This document shows positions 15,301 to 23,192 of a DNA stretch of 36,283 bases, in pieces; positions within the stretch are counted from its first letter, which is position 1; each line of letters starts with the position of its first letter. The position numbers and the translations under genes are program-made. The notes below the pieces were generated by a model, which saw only the letters and a list, made by a program, of their open reading frames with translations, did no database searches and had not been told where the DNA came from. This DNA comes from an uncultured Prevotella sp. (GTDB lineage Bacteria; Bacteroidota; Bacteroidia; Bacteroidales; Bacteroidaceae), in assembly GCA_947304695.1 (NCBI GenBank), contig CAMZBS010000011.1, forward strand, positions 1-36,283. Reading direction: 5' to 3'.

Positions 15301-16175
15301 GCGAGCGCTTTGAGAACTACAAGCAGCAGCCCTTGGAGATGAAGTTCCCCCGTCATTTCGAAGGAACACTGGCCCACTACGGTCTCAACCCCCGTCGTCC
15401 AGCATGCAGCTGTTCCACAGCAACTGACAAAACGGCTCCCAAGGCTGCCATCATCCGCGAAAAGGGCACCAACGGTGAGCGCGAGATGGCTTACTCCATG
15501 TACTTGGCTGGCTTCGATGTGAAGGACGTGATGATGACCGACCTTATCTCGGGCCGCGAGACACTGGAGGATGTGAACTTCATCGTGTTCTGCGGTGGCT
15601 TCTCCAACAGCGACGTGCTGGGTTCAGCCAAGGGCTGGGCAGGTGCATTCCTCTACAACCCCAAAGCCAAGGAAGCCCTCGACAAGTTCTATGCCCGCAA
15701 GGACACGCTCTCACTGGGCATCTGCAACGGTTGCCAGCTCATGGTGGAGCTGGGACTGGTAGGCGCAAAGGGTGCCAAGATGCTGCACAACGACTCGCAT
15801 AAGTTCGAGAGCGAGTTCATCACCCTGCAGATTCCGAAGAACGACAGCGTGATGTTCGGTTCGCTCAGCGGTACGAAACTGGGGCTATGGGTGGCTCACG
15901 GAGAAGGCAAGTTCTCCCTGCCTGAAGCAGAGAGCACATATAACATCATTGCCAAGTACAACTACCACGGCTATCCCGCCAACCCAAACGGTTCCGACTA
16001 CGACGTGGCCGGTATCTGTTCGGCCGACGGCCGTCACCTGTGCATGATGCCTCACTTGGAGCGTGCCATCTTCCCCTGGCAGTGCGCCTGGTATCCCGTT
16101 GGCAAGCGCATGGACGAAGTGACTCCGTGGATTGAGGCATTTGTAAACGCACGTAAGTGGGTTGAACAGCAATGA
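12375..16175 (+). CDS. purL: Phosphoribosylformylglycinamidine synthase, large single-chain form
   Basis: 1266 residues, the size of the fused PurL of proteobacteria and Bacteroidetes. It makes formylglycinamidine ribotide from formylglycinamide ribotide, glutamine and ATP, the fourth step of purine synthesis. Visible blocks include SEHCRHKIFGG, KAETHNFPTTVEPFNGAATG, GGGSVSSVD, SIHDHGSAGH and the second ATP-binding half around NVPTGKDSLSLSQ. The C-terminal glutamine amidotransferase domain has its nucleophile Cys1117 in LGICNGCQLM and ends with MMPHLERAIFPWQ. The frame extends upstream to a TTG at 12330, but this lies in the promoter, so ATG 12375 (MILFFQTPQ) is the start. The stop overlaps the ATG of the first chromate transporter. 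Confidence 0.95.
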   Translation: MILFFQTPQKSVIATEVDHQLNQNEVQELCWLYGDAKLLESDSLEGNFVGPRREMVTPWSTNAVEITQNMNLSGISRIEEYYPVASKDAEHDPMLQRMYDGLDQRIFTINIKPEPIKHVENLEEYNEQEGLALSPEEIEYLHGLEKQNGRPLTDSEIFGFAQINSEHCRHKIFGGTFIIDGKEMESSLFAMIKRTTQENPNKILSAYKDNVAFAQGPVVEQFAPKDQSTADWFQVKDIESVISLKAETHNFPTTVEPFNGAATGTGGEIRDRMGGGVGSWPIAGTAVYMTAYPRLTDDNQLTRDWVDILPVRQWLYQTPEQILIKASNGASDFGNKFGQPLICGSVLTFEHQELPVSGGGASANQTKYAYDKVIMLAGGVGYGTKRDCLKKEPQKGNKVVVVGGDNYRIGLGGGSVSSVDTGRYSNGIELNAIQRANPEMQKRAYNLVRALCEEDVNPVVSIHDHGSAGHLNCLSELVEECGGEIDMTKLPIGDKTLSSKEIIANESQERMGLLIDEKHIEHVRKIAERERAPMYVVGETTGDAHFSFKQGDGVKPFDLDVAQMFGHSPKTIMRDNTVERHYAPVAYNIDNSSAADTIQQYLERVLQLEAVACKDWLTNKVDRSVTGKIARQQCQGVIQLPLSDCGVVALDYRGRKGIATAIGHAPQAGLASPEAGSVLSVAEALTNIVWAPLTEGLSSVSLSANWMWPCRSQEGEDARLYAAVKALSDFCCDLNINVPTGKDSLSLSQQYPNGEKIISPGTVIVSAGGEVSDIRKVVSPVLNNNKNSSIYHIDFSFDEQHLGGSAFAQSLGKVGDDVPTVKDAEYFADAFNAVQELIRRGWVEAGHDISAGGIITCLLEMCFANTRGGLHINLHDLCSDGDIVKTLFAENPGVVIEVSDEHKFEFRELMEDLGVGYAKIGYPVEDSRTIEVVCPVSGDTDSATQTLSFDIDHLRDVWYKTSYLLDRRQSFNGKARERFENYKQQPLEMKFPRHFEGTLAHYGLNPRRPACSCSTATDKTAPKAAIIREKGTNGEREMAYSMYLAGFDVKDVMMTDLISGRETLEDVNFIVFCGGFSNSDVLGSAKGWAGAFLYNPKAKEALDKFYARKDTLSLGICNGCQLMVELGLVGAKGAKMLHNDSHKFESEFITLQIPKNDSVMFGSLSGTKLGLWVAHGEGKFSLPEAESTYNIIAKYNYHGYPANPNGSDYDVAGICSADGRHLCMMPHLERAIFPWQCAWYPVGKRMDEVTPWIEAFVNARKWVEQQ

Positions 16176-16714
16176 ACATTTATCTGCAAAGCTTCAAGAC
16201 ATTCTTCAAGATTGGCATGTTCACCCTTGGGGGTGGATATGCCATGATTCCTATTATCGAAGCCGAAGTGGTAGACAAGCACAAGTGGGTATCAAAGGAA
16301 GAGTTTCTTGACCTCATTGCCATCGCCCAGAGCTGTCCGGGTGTGTTTGCCATCAACATCAGTACTTTTATCGGCTACAAACTGAAGAAGAAGACAGGGG
16401 CTGTCAGTTGTGCGCTGGGCACCGCCCTACCCTCTTTTCTCATCATCCTGGCCATCGCCATATTCTTCCACCAGTTTCAGGACAATCCTGTCGTGGCTTC
16501 GATGTTCCGCGGCATTCGTCCTGCCGTGGTGGCACTCATTGCCGTTCCCACGTTCAAACTGGCCATGAGTGCCAAGCTGTCGTGGGCCAACTGCTGGATT
16601 CCCATTGCCGGGGCACTGCTCATCTGGCTCATGGGCGTTTCACCTATTTATATTATACTGGCAGCCGGTATCGGCGGCTACGTCTACGGAACCTTGATAA
16701 AACCGACGGAATGA
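16172..16714 (+). CDS. chrA: Chromate transporter, half-size subunit 1
   Basis: 180 residues, one ChrA-type domain of about six hydrophobic segments. Motifs: FKIGMFTLGGGYAMIP near the N-terminus, IAQSCPGVFAINIS and FRGIRPAVVALI, the usual CHR-domain signature. Half-size CHR proteins work as pairs, and the partner is the next gene. The natural substrate in anaerobes is uncertain; the family is named after chromate efflux. Start and end both show ATGA overlaps (with purL at 16172-16175 and with subunit 2 at 16711-16714), implying coupled translation. Confidence 0.88.
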   Translation: MNIYLQSFKTFFKIGMFTLGGGYAMIPIIEAEVVDKHKWVSKEEFLDLIAIAQSCPGVFAINISTFIGYKLKKKTGAVSCALGTALPSFLIILAIAIFFHQFQDNPVVASMFRGIRPAVVALIAVPTFKLAMSAKLSWANCWIPIAGALLIWLMGVSPIYIILAAGIGGYVYGTLIKPTE

Positions 16715-17286
16715 TTTTCCTATACCTTTTCATTACGTTCTTCGAGATTGGTCTGTTCGGCTTTGGCGGCGGCTACGGCATGCTGTCGCTCATACAGCAT
16801 GAGACCGTGGAACACTGGCACTGGATGAACTCAGCCGAGTTTACCGACATTGTGGCCATCAGCCAGATGACGCCTGGCCCCATTGGCATCAACTCGGCCA
16901 CATACGCCGGTTACACAGCCTGCATCAATGCAGGATACTCTGTCCCGATGGCCATCTTAGGCTCGGCCACAGCAACCTTTGCACTGGTACTGCCGTCGCT
17001 CATCCTGATGATCCTGATTAGCAAACTCTTTTTGAAGTACATGAAGACACAGGCCGTGCAGTCGGTCTTTGCCGGACTCCGCCCTGCCGTTGTTGGTCTC
17101 TTGGCTGCTGCAACGCTGCTGCTCTGCACCAAGGAGAACTTCTCCACTCCTTCGGAAAACGCCTGGCAGTTCTGGATCAGCGTCATGCTGTTCGTCGCCA
17201 CCTTCATTGGTACCCTCGTCTTCAGGATTAACCCCATCCAGATGATTCTCATGTCGGCCTTCGCTGGCCTGCTTCTTCTATATTAA
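16711..17286 (+). CDS. chrA: Chromate transporter, half-size subunit 2
   Basis: 191 residues, the second CHR domain, with FEIGLFGFGGGYGMLSLI, ISQMTPGPIGINSATYAG and FAGLRPAVVGLL. TPGPIGIN is the typical second-half motif, different from SCPGVFAIN in subunit 1, which fits a heterodimer of inverted halves. The frame is open upstream to 16408, but the ATG overlapping the subunit 1 stop (ATGA) is the sensible start. The GH43 gene follows 20 bases downstream with no separate promoter visible. Confidence 0.88.
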   Translation: MIFLYLFITFFEIGLFGFGGGYGMLSLIQHETVEHWHWMNSAEFTDIVAISQMTPGPIGINSATYAGYTACINAGYSVPMAILGSATATFALVLPSLILMILISKLFLKYMKTQAVQSVFAGLRPAVVGLLAAATLLLCTKENFSTPSENAWQFWISVMLFVATFIGTLVFRINPIQMILMSAFAGLLLLY

Positions 17287-17306
17287 CACTTAAAAACAAA
17301 CTACTT

Positions 17307-18314
17307 ATGACTAAAAAACTAATTCTTGCGCTGTTCTGTATGGCCACATGCCATATCGCACATTCCCAGCCCGGTAACCGCCGTCCCAACTTCCGCCGCA
17401 TGGCATACGCCACCGACACGGTAATGGTACACGACCCCGTCATGGCCCAAGAGAACGGCACTTACTACCTGCTATCCACAGGCATGGGCATCAGTTGGGC
17501 CACATCGAAAGACCGCAAGACATGGGTCATCCAGCCCACTCCTTTCATCGAGAACCTGCCCCAATGGACGCAGGACTCCGTGCCAGGCTTCCGCAACCAC
17601 GTGTGGGCTCCCGACATCATCCGCTGGCACGACCGCTGGTGGTTGGCTTACAGTTGCTCCACCTTTGGCAAGAACACCAGTGCCATTGGCTTGATGTCTG
17701 CCGACCGCCTGAACGGCCAGTGGCGCGACGAAGGCTGTGTTGTGAAGTCACAGGAAGGCCGTGACCAATGGAACGCCATCGATCCCAACTTCATCGTCGA
17801 CGACAACGACCAACTCTGGATGACCTGGGGCTCATTCTGGGACGGCATACAGATGGCAACTCTAAACGCTCCACTTAATCCGAAGACCATTGCCCGCCGT
17901 CATCGCCCAGGAGACCCGAATGCGGCAGAGAACCCCACATCGCAGTTTGCAGGACGCAATGCCATTGAAGCCCCATTCATTTTCAAGAAAAACGGCTGGT
18001 ATTATCTTTTCGTGTCATGGGACTACTGCTGTCGTGGAGCCAAAAGCAACTACCGTGTGGCAGTGGGTCGCTCAAAGAACATAGACGGTCCCTACGTTGA
18101 CCGTAACGGCAAGCCGATGCTGGAAGGCGGCGGCACGCTCTTCATCGAGGGCGACAAGCAGGAATATGAGGCCGCTGGCCACTGCGCAGCCTACACCTTC
18201 GGCGACGAAGACATTTTCATCTGTCACGGCTACAGCACCAAGATGAACGGTGCAAGCATCCTCATTCAGCGGCCCATTCACTGGACTGCTGATGGCTGGC
18301 CAGAGCTGCGATAA
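17307..18314 (+). CDS. Glycoside hydrolase family 43, arabinanase-like
   Basis: 335 residues with signal peptide MTKKLILALFCMATCHIAHS. All GH43 landmarks are in place: general base Asp43 in VHDPVM, pKa-modulating Asp159 in AIDPNF, general acid Glu221 in IEAPFIF, plus HVWAPDI, WGSFWDG, SWDYCCRG and His292 in GHCAAY, a calcium-site histidine of endo-arabinanases. The best match is an endo-1,5-alpha-L-arabinanase or a related arabinosidase. It lies 20 bp after the chromate transporter pair and so probably shares the purL transcript, an unexpected grouping. It converges with the operon ending at 18326; the stops are 11 bases apart inside a small imperfect hairpin (18310-18330). Confidence 0.85.
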   Translation: MTKKLILALFCMATCHIAHSQPGNRRPNFRRMAYATDTVMVHDPVMAQENGTYYLLSTGMGISWATSKDRKTWVIQPTPFIENLPQWTQDSVPGFRNHVWAPDIIRWHDRWWLAYSCSTFGKNTSAIGLMSADRLNGQWRDEGCVVKSQEGRDQWNAIDPNFIVDDNDQLWMTWGSFWDGIQMATLNAPLNPKTIARRHRPGDPNAAENPTSQFAGRNAIEAPFIFKKNGWYYLFVSWDYCCRGAKSNYRVAVGRSKNIDGPYVDRNGKPMLEGGGTLFIEGDKQEYEAAGHCAAYTFGDEDIFICHGYSTKMNGASILIQRPIHWTADGWPELR

Positions 18315-18325
18315 CAGCAAGGCTG

Positions 18326-18625
18326 CTATCTCACCACAAACTTCCTATGGGCCACCACGTAGACGCCCGCAGGAAGTTTTTTCTTAAAGTCAGCCCAAAC
18401 CACATTGCGGCCCAGCAAACGGCCTGTAACGGAAAACACCGTGACCCGCTTTTCTGTAAAGACTGCTTCAATCCCAGCGGATGGTTCCACAGGAATCACA
18501 ACCGACAAACTGTCATCCCAGCGTTCTTCCTCCATATACGCCGACAAAGTATCTGCCTTACCAGCCCGACAAGGAAGCCCACTGATCATGAAGGCCGCCA
18601 ATATCCATATTCTGAACATAGCCAT
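18326..18625 (-). CDS. Tiny secreted protein consisting largely of a T9SS type A sorting domain
   Basis: 99 residues. MAMFRIWILAAFMISGLPCRA is a signal peptide. After a short acidic linker (DTLSAYMEEERWDDSLSV) the last 50 or so residues read like a type A C-terminal sorting domain of the type IX secretion system: VTVFSVTGRLLG, then LPAGVYVVAHRKFVVR. Such domains normally sit at the end of large secreted cargo; here almost no cargo is left. It is the last gene of the fimbrillin/M64 operon, starting 13 bases after the preceding stop. The frame is open to 18697, but that would overlap the fimbrillin gene. Assignment to T9SS rests on the pattern alone. Confidence 0.6.
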   Translation of the reverse strand: MAMFRIWILAAFMISGLPCRAGKADTLSAYMEEERWDDSLSVVIPVEPSAGIEAVFTEKRVTVFSVTGRLLGRNVVWADFKKKLPAGVYVVAHRKFVVR

Positions 18626-18638
18626 ACGCACAGTCCGT

Positions 18639-19499
18639 TTACCAGCCACCAATCTCACCACCAATGTCAATCTTCGTCTGCTCCGGATTTTTGTCAAGCG
18701 TCACGCTGATGGTATGGCGCATGCCCGGCTTCAGTGAAATCTTGCCTTCCATCAAGTAGCTCACGCCATTGGTTATCACTTCCACCAGCGGGCGGCGCGT
18801 AGTGATATTCTGCGGCACCACGCAGGCCACATACTCCGCAGCCGAGTTCTGACGGCAGCGCACAGTGCCTGTACCTGCATAATCGTCCTTGGCGGCATCG
18901 CCCGTACTCAGGTCAATCACAGCCTTAGTCACCGTACCGAGGATATACACTTCCGTCGAAGCAGGAATGTCACCTGTATAGTTTTCGCCCTTTTCCAGTC
19001 GCACTACCACATTCGACAGTTTGTGGGCGAACTGCATGGCCACAGGCTGTGCCGAAGCCGCCACGTCTTTCTTTCCAGCCCAAAGAAAATCGCTCTGCGT
19101 ATAACCATCGTCCGTGTTCTGGTCGGCCTGCACCTCAAAAGAATAGTCCATAATGTCATTGACCGTCTTCGAATAAGGATAGTAAGCGTACACGTCGTGC
19201 TGTCCTTCATTCCAGTACACCCTTCGGCTCGACGTCCACGACGTGCCATTATACGTAAACAACTCGTTATTCACCTCATTTCCGCCAATCTGCAGTGCCA
19301 CGTCCTTTGCCGTCACATACACACCAATCTGATCCGTGTTCTCAAACTGCGTATCAGTGGCACGTGTCTGCGCCGGATGCACAAACTGTAGCTGGATCTC
19401 TCCTTTGTCGGCCACGAAGCCCTGCTGTTCACTTGTCTCTTCACTGCTGCAGGCCGCCATCATCAGTGCTCCCACAGCCAAAAGCCAAATCTTCTTCAT
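18639..19499 (-). CDS. Short fimbrillin-like surface lipoprotein
   Basis: 286 residues, one fimbrillin (Mfa_like_1) domain. Signal peptide with lipobox MMAAC (Cys17), then SSEETSE, an acidic stretch like the surface-export signal of Bacteroidetes lipoproteins. Arg46 in AQTRATD lies 29 residues after the cysteine, the expected protease site of type V pilins. Shared domain blocks are DQIGVYVTA, YAYYPYSKTV, QSDFLWAGKK, MQFAHKLSNVVVRL and ACVVPQNITT. It ends in GGEIGGW without a further domain and so resembles a structural pilin or anchor. It starts one base after the stop of the preceding giant gene (TAA-T-ATG), so it is co-translated with it. Confidence 0.82.
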   Translation of the reverse strand: MKKIWLLAVGALMMAACSSEETSEQQGFVADKGEIQLQFVHPAQTRATDTQFENTDQIGVYVTAKDVALQIGGNEVNNELFTYNGTSWTSSRRVYWNEGQHDVYAYYPYSKTVNDIMDYSFEVQADQNTDDGYTQSDFLWAGKKDVAASAQPVAMQFAHKLSNVVVRLEKGENYTGDIPASTEVYILGTVTKAVIDLSTGDAAKDDYAGTGTVRCRQNSAAEYVACVVPQNITTRRPLVEVITNGVSYLMEGKISLKPGMRHTISVTLDKNPEQTKIDIGGEIGGW

Positions 19500-19500
19500 A

Positions 19501-22500
19501 TTATCTTCTATTATTCATTCTTTCATTTTTCAGTTTTGCCCGGATGGCCCGCACTACATTGCCCATTTCACCTAAACGGATCAATGTAGGCATGTGATGA
19601 TTACCATTCGTATAGGGTTGCAGGTTTGATAAATCTGCAACATCCGAACGGGTAATACTCGTCAATCCCCATTCAAAGGTATCCTGCACACGGAATTCCT
19701 CCATTGTCCAGTTTTCACCAGCATACTCCTTGATACGCTTCCAGATGCTCAAGCGTGAAGGAGCATTATAATAAGGAATCCCGTAATTCATACACGAATT
19801 CACTTCAGGACGATAGATTCCACGAGTGAAGCCAAAGCCTCCTTCGTAGACATCCACATAATCACTGTATGTAGGATCAAAGATAAAGTCAGCCCAAGGC
19901 ACATCATGTAGTTTGCCCGTTGTAGTAAGATTATCATACCAGCCACGACCATGCATTTCTTCAATCTGTTGCTTCACAGAATTCGGAGCAAAAGCATTGC
20001 GCGTAATGGCCTCATCGCCTAACTTACCAAAGCCGTGACCACCAGCTTCGTGCTGTATCACACCACGGGTGTCACGCGGATATGGCTGTTCAGACGGTGG
20101 ACAAATAGCAATGGCCAAACCATCGTTGGTAAATACAGTATTGCCCTCATATTCTGTTGAGTTGGGCACAGCCACAATAAGTGTACGTCCAAGATTGTCC
20201 TGCACAACAGGTGTTTTCTCCAGCACATATTGTTGCACTTCATCCGTCTCTATAATAAGTTTTGAAGAAGTGCATTCGGTCTGTGCGACAGTAAGGAGCG
20301 ATGATATGCCCTGCAAAGTTCCAAAACGATTGTTCACATAAGTGTACATGGTATTTACGCCTTTTTCCTGCGACAATGGGAAGGTAACGTAGACATTGAA
20401 ATATTCACGCATAGATCGGTATGGTTCAACTGCGAAAAAACACTCTGCCTGATAACGTACAAGATCCAGATAGGAGTCATCGCTGATACTCTGTCCGTCC
20501 CATCCGTCACCAACGAAAACAATATCAATGCCACCACGCTGTCCTTTCGTGGCTGTTTGCAATGTCAGATAACTGTCTTCCGCATGTTCGTAGTCGTATT
20601 GTCGCACCACACAAGATGTAGTATAGCCGTCCATTTCAAACTTCACCGTATCCATACGGTTACCTTGTCCTTGCGGCAACTGCTGAACGGTCAGCATCAA
20701 GGCGGTCTTACCTGTACCACTAGTCTTTGAGAGTATTACCCAATCTGGTTTCTCTGCCACCGTCCATGCACCATCGGCATTGAGTATGATTTCTTCTGTG
20801 TGAATCGTATTAAGGGCACCTACTTGTGCTGGACGGCATACGAAGTTTTTATATTCAGATATCCGTTTGAAGTCACTCCAGCCACGCGCCTGCCGGTATC
20901 TCTCCACACAACCCTTCGGCACTTCAACAGTAAAGTTGTCCTTCGGCACGCCAAGGAAGGCATTGTCAACCACAAATGGAGGTTCCTCGCTTTGGCAAAT
21001 GATTGAACTAATATTTGAACATCCAGCGAAACAGTAGGCATCAAGAAGTTGTGTTCTTTTAGGAATGACGATTTCTGCAATACCCGTGCAATTCATGAAA
21101 CATCCTTGAGGTATTCGCACTACATTTTTCGGTAAAGTGAGCGTACCCATTAGACGACATCCTGTGAACGCACCTTCAAAATAATAATTTCCTTTTTCTA
21201 TTTCTTTTAAAGCGTCAGGGAAAATAATCCTTGTAATCTTTGATCCAGCGAAAGCACAAGACCCTATTTTGGTAACAGTCGATGGAAGCTTGATCTCACC
21301 ACGTATCTCTGAACCTCCAATACAATTCGCTGGAATTTCTGACATTCCTTCGGGAAATATGATAGAAGTACATTGGGTACCAGCAAATGCGCCACCACAT
21401 ATCTTACAACCTTGTGGGATATTGATAGTACCAGTGAGTCCAGAAGGTAGTGGACTGTTTATCTCTTTCAACGTAGGAGGCAGATACATGGTACCCGTAA
21501 TTTTTCCACCATTTCCAAACCCAATAGGTTCCCATTTCTCCAATCCTTCAGGAATTACCAACTCACCTTTGAAAGGGTCTATGTCTAATCCTAAGACTTT
21601 CAATGTAGAAGGCAAAGTCAGTGTTCCTGTAAAGTTGCATCCCCAAAATCCACCTACCTCAACGACACCTTCTGGTATAATAAGTGAACCTGTGAGGTGA
21701 CGTACTTCGTTAAAACAGTCTATGTATTTCAGACCTTTTTCAGGAAAGAATACTTTTTCCAGCATTGGCATCCATTCGATGCCATACAGTGCCCCGTCTT
21801 CTGGTATTGCTTTTATCAGATTCAAATGCGTCAATTTCTTCATGGTGCTAATAGTCTGATAGTCATCACCATTTACAGGACCTACAATCTTAAGTGCTAA
21901 CAGTTCGGCAGCATTCAGGCCCATGGTTTCCAATGTTGTTGCTAAGGTGCCTGCCTCGCTGACTTCTACCACGACATACTGACGCACCAACCCTTCGTGC
22001 ATATCAGCATCGTCAACCCAATCCGTAACGACCTCATCCAGTAACGCGAATTGAAAATCTCCCGAAGGTGTATTACGGTTTACCTGAATCGTAAAACGAT
22101 GCATTTTCCCAGACATTAAAGTCATGGGCTCATTTTTCGTAAGCGAATAGCTTTGGCCATCAATGGTAAGAGATACTATTACTTTGTTTGCCGCAATTGT
22201 TTGAGGAAACGCCACGGCCCGCCACTGTCCTTGATACGGCAAAGGAATAATATTGCCCACGGTTCCTTCACCTACAGTTAAGGCACCAGAAGTCAAATCA
22301 ACGATACCACTGAGCACTGTGTTTTTCAGAATCACAGTCTTTTCAAAGCCATTCCACTCATCGTCAGTAAAGCCAGTTCCTTTCTCCAGCGTAATGCAAA
22401 CGCCTGCCATCAGGTGATGATACAGTAAATTGACTGTTTCCGTTGTCGGACTCACATTTTCCTGCTTTGCCCAAAGCAAATCGCTGGCAACATAGCCATT

Positions 22501-22935
22501 AACCGTTTTTGACGGAACAACGGTATCCTGCCGATTGGCTATGAAGAACGGATAAGCAGTTACCGAAGGCAAATTCCCATCGAAAGGGTAATATCCATAA
22601 AAGTCTGCAGCAGTTCCTTTCACGTCCCAAAAGAGCTGAGTTGGCGAAGTCCATGTGCCGTCATCCTGTAAGGTGAAACGCATGTTTGAAGCACGGTTTC
22701 CTTGGAGCTTTACTTCTGTTGGCTGACCGTTTTCGTCGCGATCAACTACAAAAACACCCATTTCGTCACCCGTGCTGAATTCCCCATCTATAACAGACCG
22801 GGTTGTAGTGCCTGGATATGTAGTCCCAACATTGATGGGTATTTGACTTTTCAGGCCAAACGACTGCAAGTCATCATGCTCAGTGCAAGCCCATATTCCA
22901 AGAAGCGCACCTATTATATATATAGCTTTCTTCAT
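19501..22935 (-). CDS. Fimbrillin-like, leucine-rich repeat, BACON and M64 peptidase surface lipoprotein (third giant, intact)
   Basis: 1144 residues. Lipoprotein signal to Cys17; Arg46 in TTTRSV 29 residues later; fimbrillin-like domain about 30-310 (GDEMGVFVVD, GYYPFDGNLP, ASDLLWAKQE, LYHHLMAGV). About 345-690: BspA-type LRR_5 repeats (LPSTLKVLGL, IIFPEGMSEIPANC, LPSTVTKIGSCAFAG). About 710-780: BACON-like domain (GAWTVAEKPDWVILSKTSGT). From 790: M64 peptidase domain (IDIVFVGDGW, FFAVEPYRSMREYFNVY) with the metal motif HEAGGHGFGKLGDE at 972-985. A C-terminal tail of about 55 residues is absent from its paralogs. Its ATG overlaps the stop of the split C-terminal piece of the previous gene (ATGA, 22932-22935). 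The fimbrillin part is less GC-rich than in the other two giants. Confidence 0.82.
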   Translation of the reverse strand: MKKAIYIIGALLGIWACTEHDDLQSFGLKSQIPINVGTTYPGTTTRSVIDGEFSTGDEMGVFVVDRDENGQPTEVKLQGNRASNMRFTLQDDGTWTSPTQLFWDVKGTAADFYGYYPFDGNLPSVTAYPFFIANRQDTVVPSKTVNGYVASDLLWAKQENVSPTTETVNLLYHHLMAGVCITLEKGTGFTDDEWNGFEKTVILKNTVLSGIVDLTSGALTVGEGTVGNIIPLPYQGQWRAVAFPQTIAANKVIVSLTIDGQSYSLTKNEPMTLMSGKMHRFTIQVNRNTPSGDFQFALLDEVVTDWVDDADMHEGLVRQYVVVEVSEAGTLATTLETMGLNAAELLALKIVGPVNGDDYQTISTMKKLTHLNLIKAIPEDGALYGIEWMPMLEKVFFPEKGLKYIDCFNEVRHLTGSLIIPEGVVEVGGFWGCNFTGTLTLPSTLKVLGLDIDPFKGELVIPEGLEKWEPIGFGNGGKITGTMYLPPTLKEINSPLPSGLTGTINIPQGCKICGGAFAGTQCTSIIFPEGMSEIPANCIGGSEIRGEIKLPSTVTKIGSCAFAGSKITRIIFPDALKEIEKGNYYFEGAFTGCRLMGTLTLPKNVVRIPQGCFMNCTGIAEIVIPKRTQLLDAYCFAGCSNISSIICQSEEPPFVVDNAFLGVPKDNFTVEVPKGCVERYRQARGWSDFKRISEYKNFVCRPAQVGALNTIHTEEIILNADGAWTVAEKPDWVILSKTSGTGKTALMLTVQQLPQGQGNRMDTVKFEMDGYTTSCVVRQYDYEHAEDSYLTLQTATKGQRGGIDIVFVGDGWDGQSISDDSYLDLVRYQAECFFAVEPYRSMREYFNVYVTFPLSQEKGVNTMYTYVNNRFGTLQGISSLLTVAQTECTSSKLIIETDEVQQYVLEKTPVVQDNLGRTLIVAVPNSTEYEGNTVFTNDGLAIAICPPSEQPYPRDTRGVIQHEAGGHGFGKLGDEAITRNAFAPNSVKQQIEEMHGRGWYDNLTTTGKLHDVPWADFIFDPTYSDYVDVYEGGFGFTRGIYRPEVNSCMNYGIPYYNAPSRLSIWKRIKEYAGENWTMEEFRVQDTFEWGLTSITRSDVADLSNLQPYTNGNHHMPTLIRLGEMGNVVRAIRAKLKNERMNNRR

Positions 22936-23192
22936 CTCTTACCTCCTTTCTTCTTCAGATAGTCCACAGGAGAACCAGCTTTGATAACAGGTCCATGACC
23001 TTCACTGTGCATGGCTTTGACCTGCTGCCACGGAGTGTCATTCATGGAACGGGTAAGGAACTTACTTCCATACGCCCTACTGTCATGCTGCACAAAATCG
23101 GAGAAATCAAACGTCTCGCCTGCTGCATCCTTGATACGTTCCACAATAAGCTGGCGGGACCATGTGCTGAAGTATGGCACGTTGTTATTCAC
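22932..23192 (-). CDS. Separated C-terminal piece of the M64 protein (frameshift product)
   Basis: 86 residues from a GTG at 23192 that overlaps the TGA of the large upstream frame (GTGA). The sequence VPYFSTWSRQLIVERIKDAA and GETFDFSDF aligns with the ends of both other giants (IPYYNAPSRLSIWKRIKEYAGENWTMEEF in two blocks; IPYFNAISRMSIVKRIMQYAGETFTFEKF likewise). It is therefore the missing end of the protein encoded at 23189-26464, displaced by a 4-bp deletion. It may still be translated by reinitiation at the GTG, and its own stop overlaps the next ATG. Confidence 0.75.
   Translation of the reverse strand: MNNNVPYFSTWSRQLIVERIKDAAGETFDFSDFVQHDSRAYGSKFLTRSMNDTPWQQVKAMHSEGHGPVIKAGSPVDYLKKKGGKR

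Noticed and set aside
16408..16710. N-terminal extension of the second chromate transporter
   Set aside because: It lies inside subunit 1 in another frame and has no CHR-like sequence; the ATGA overlap gives a better start.
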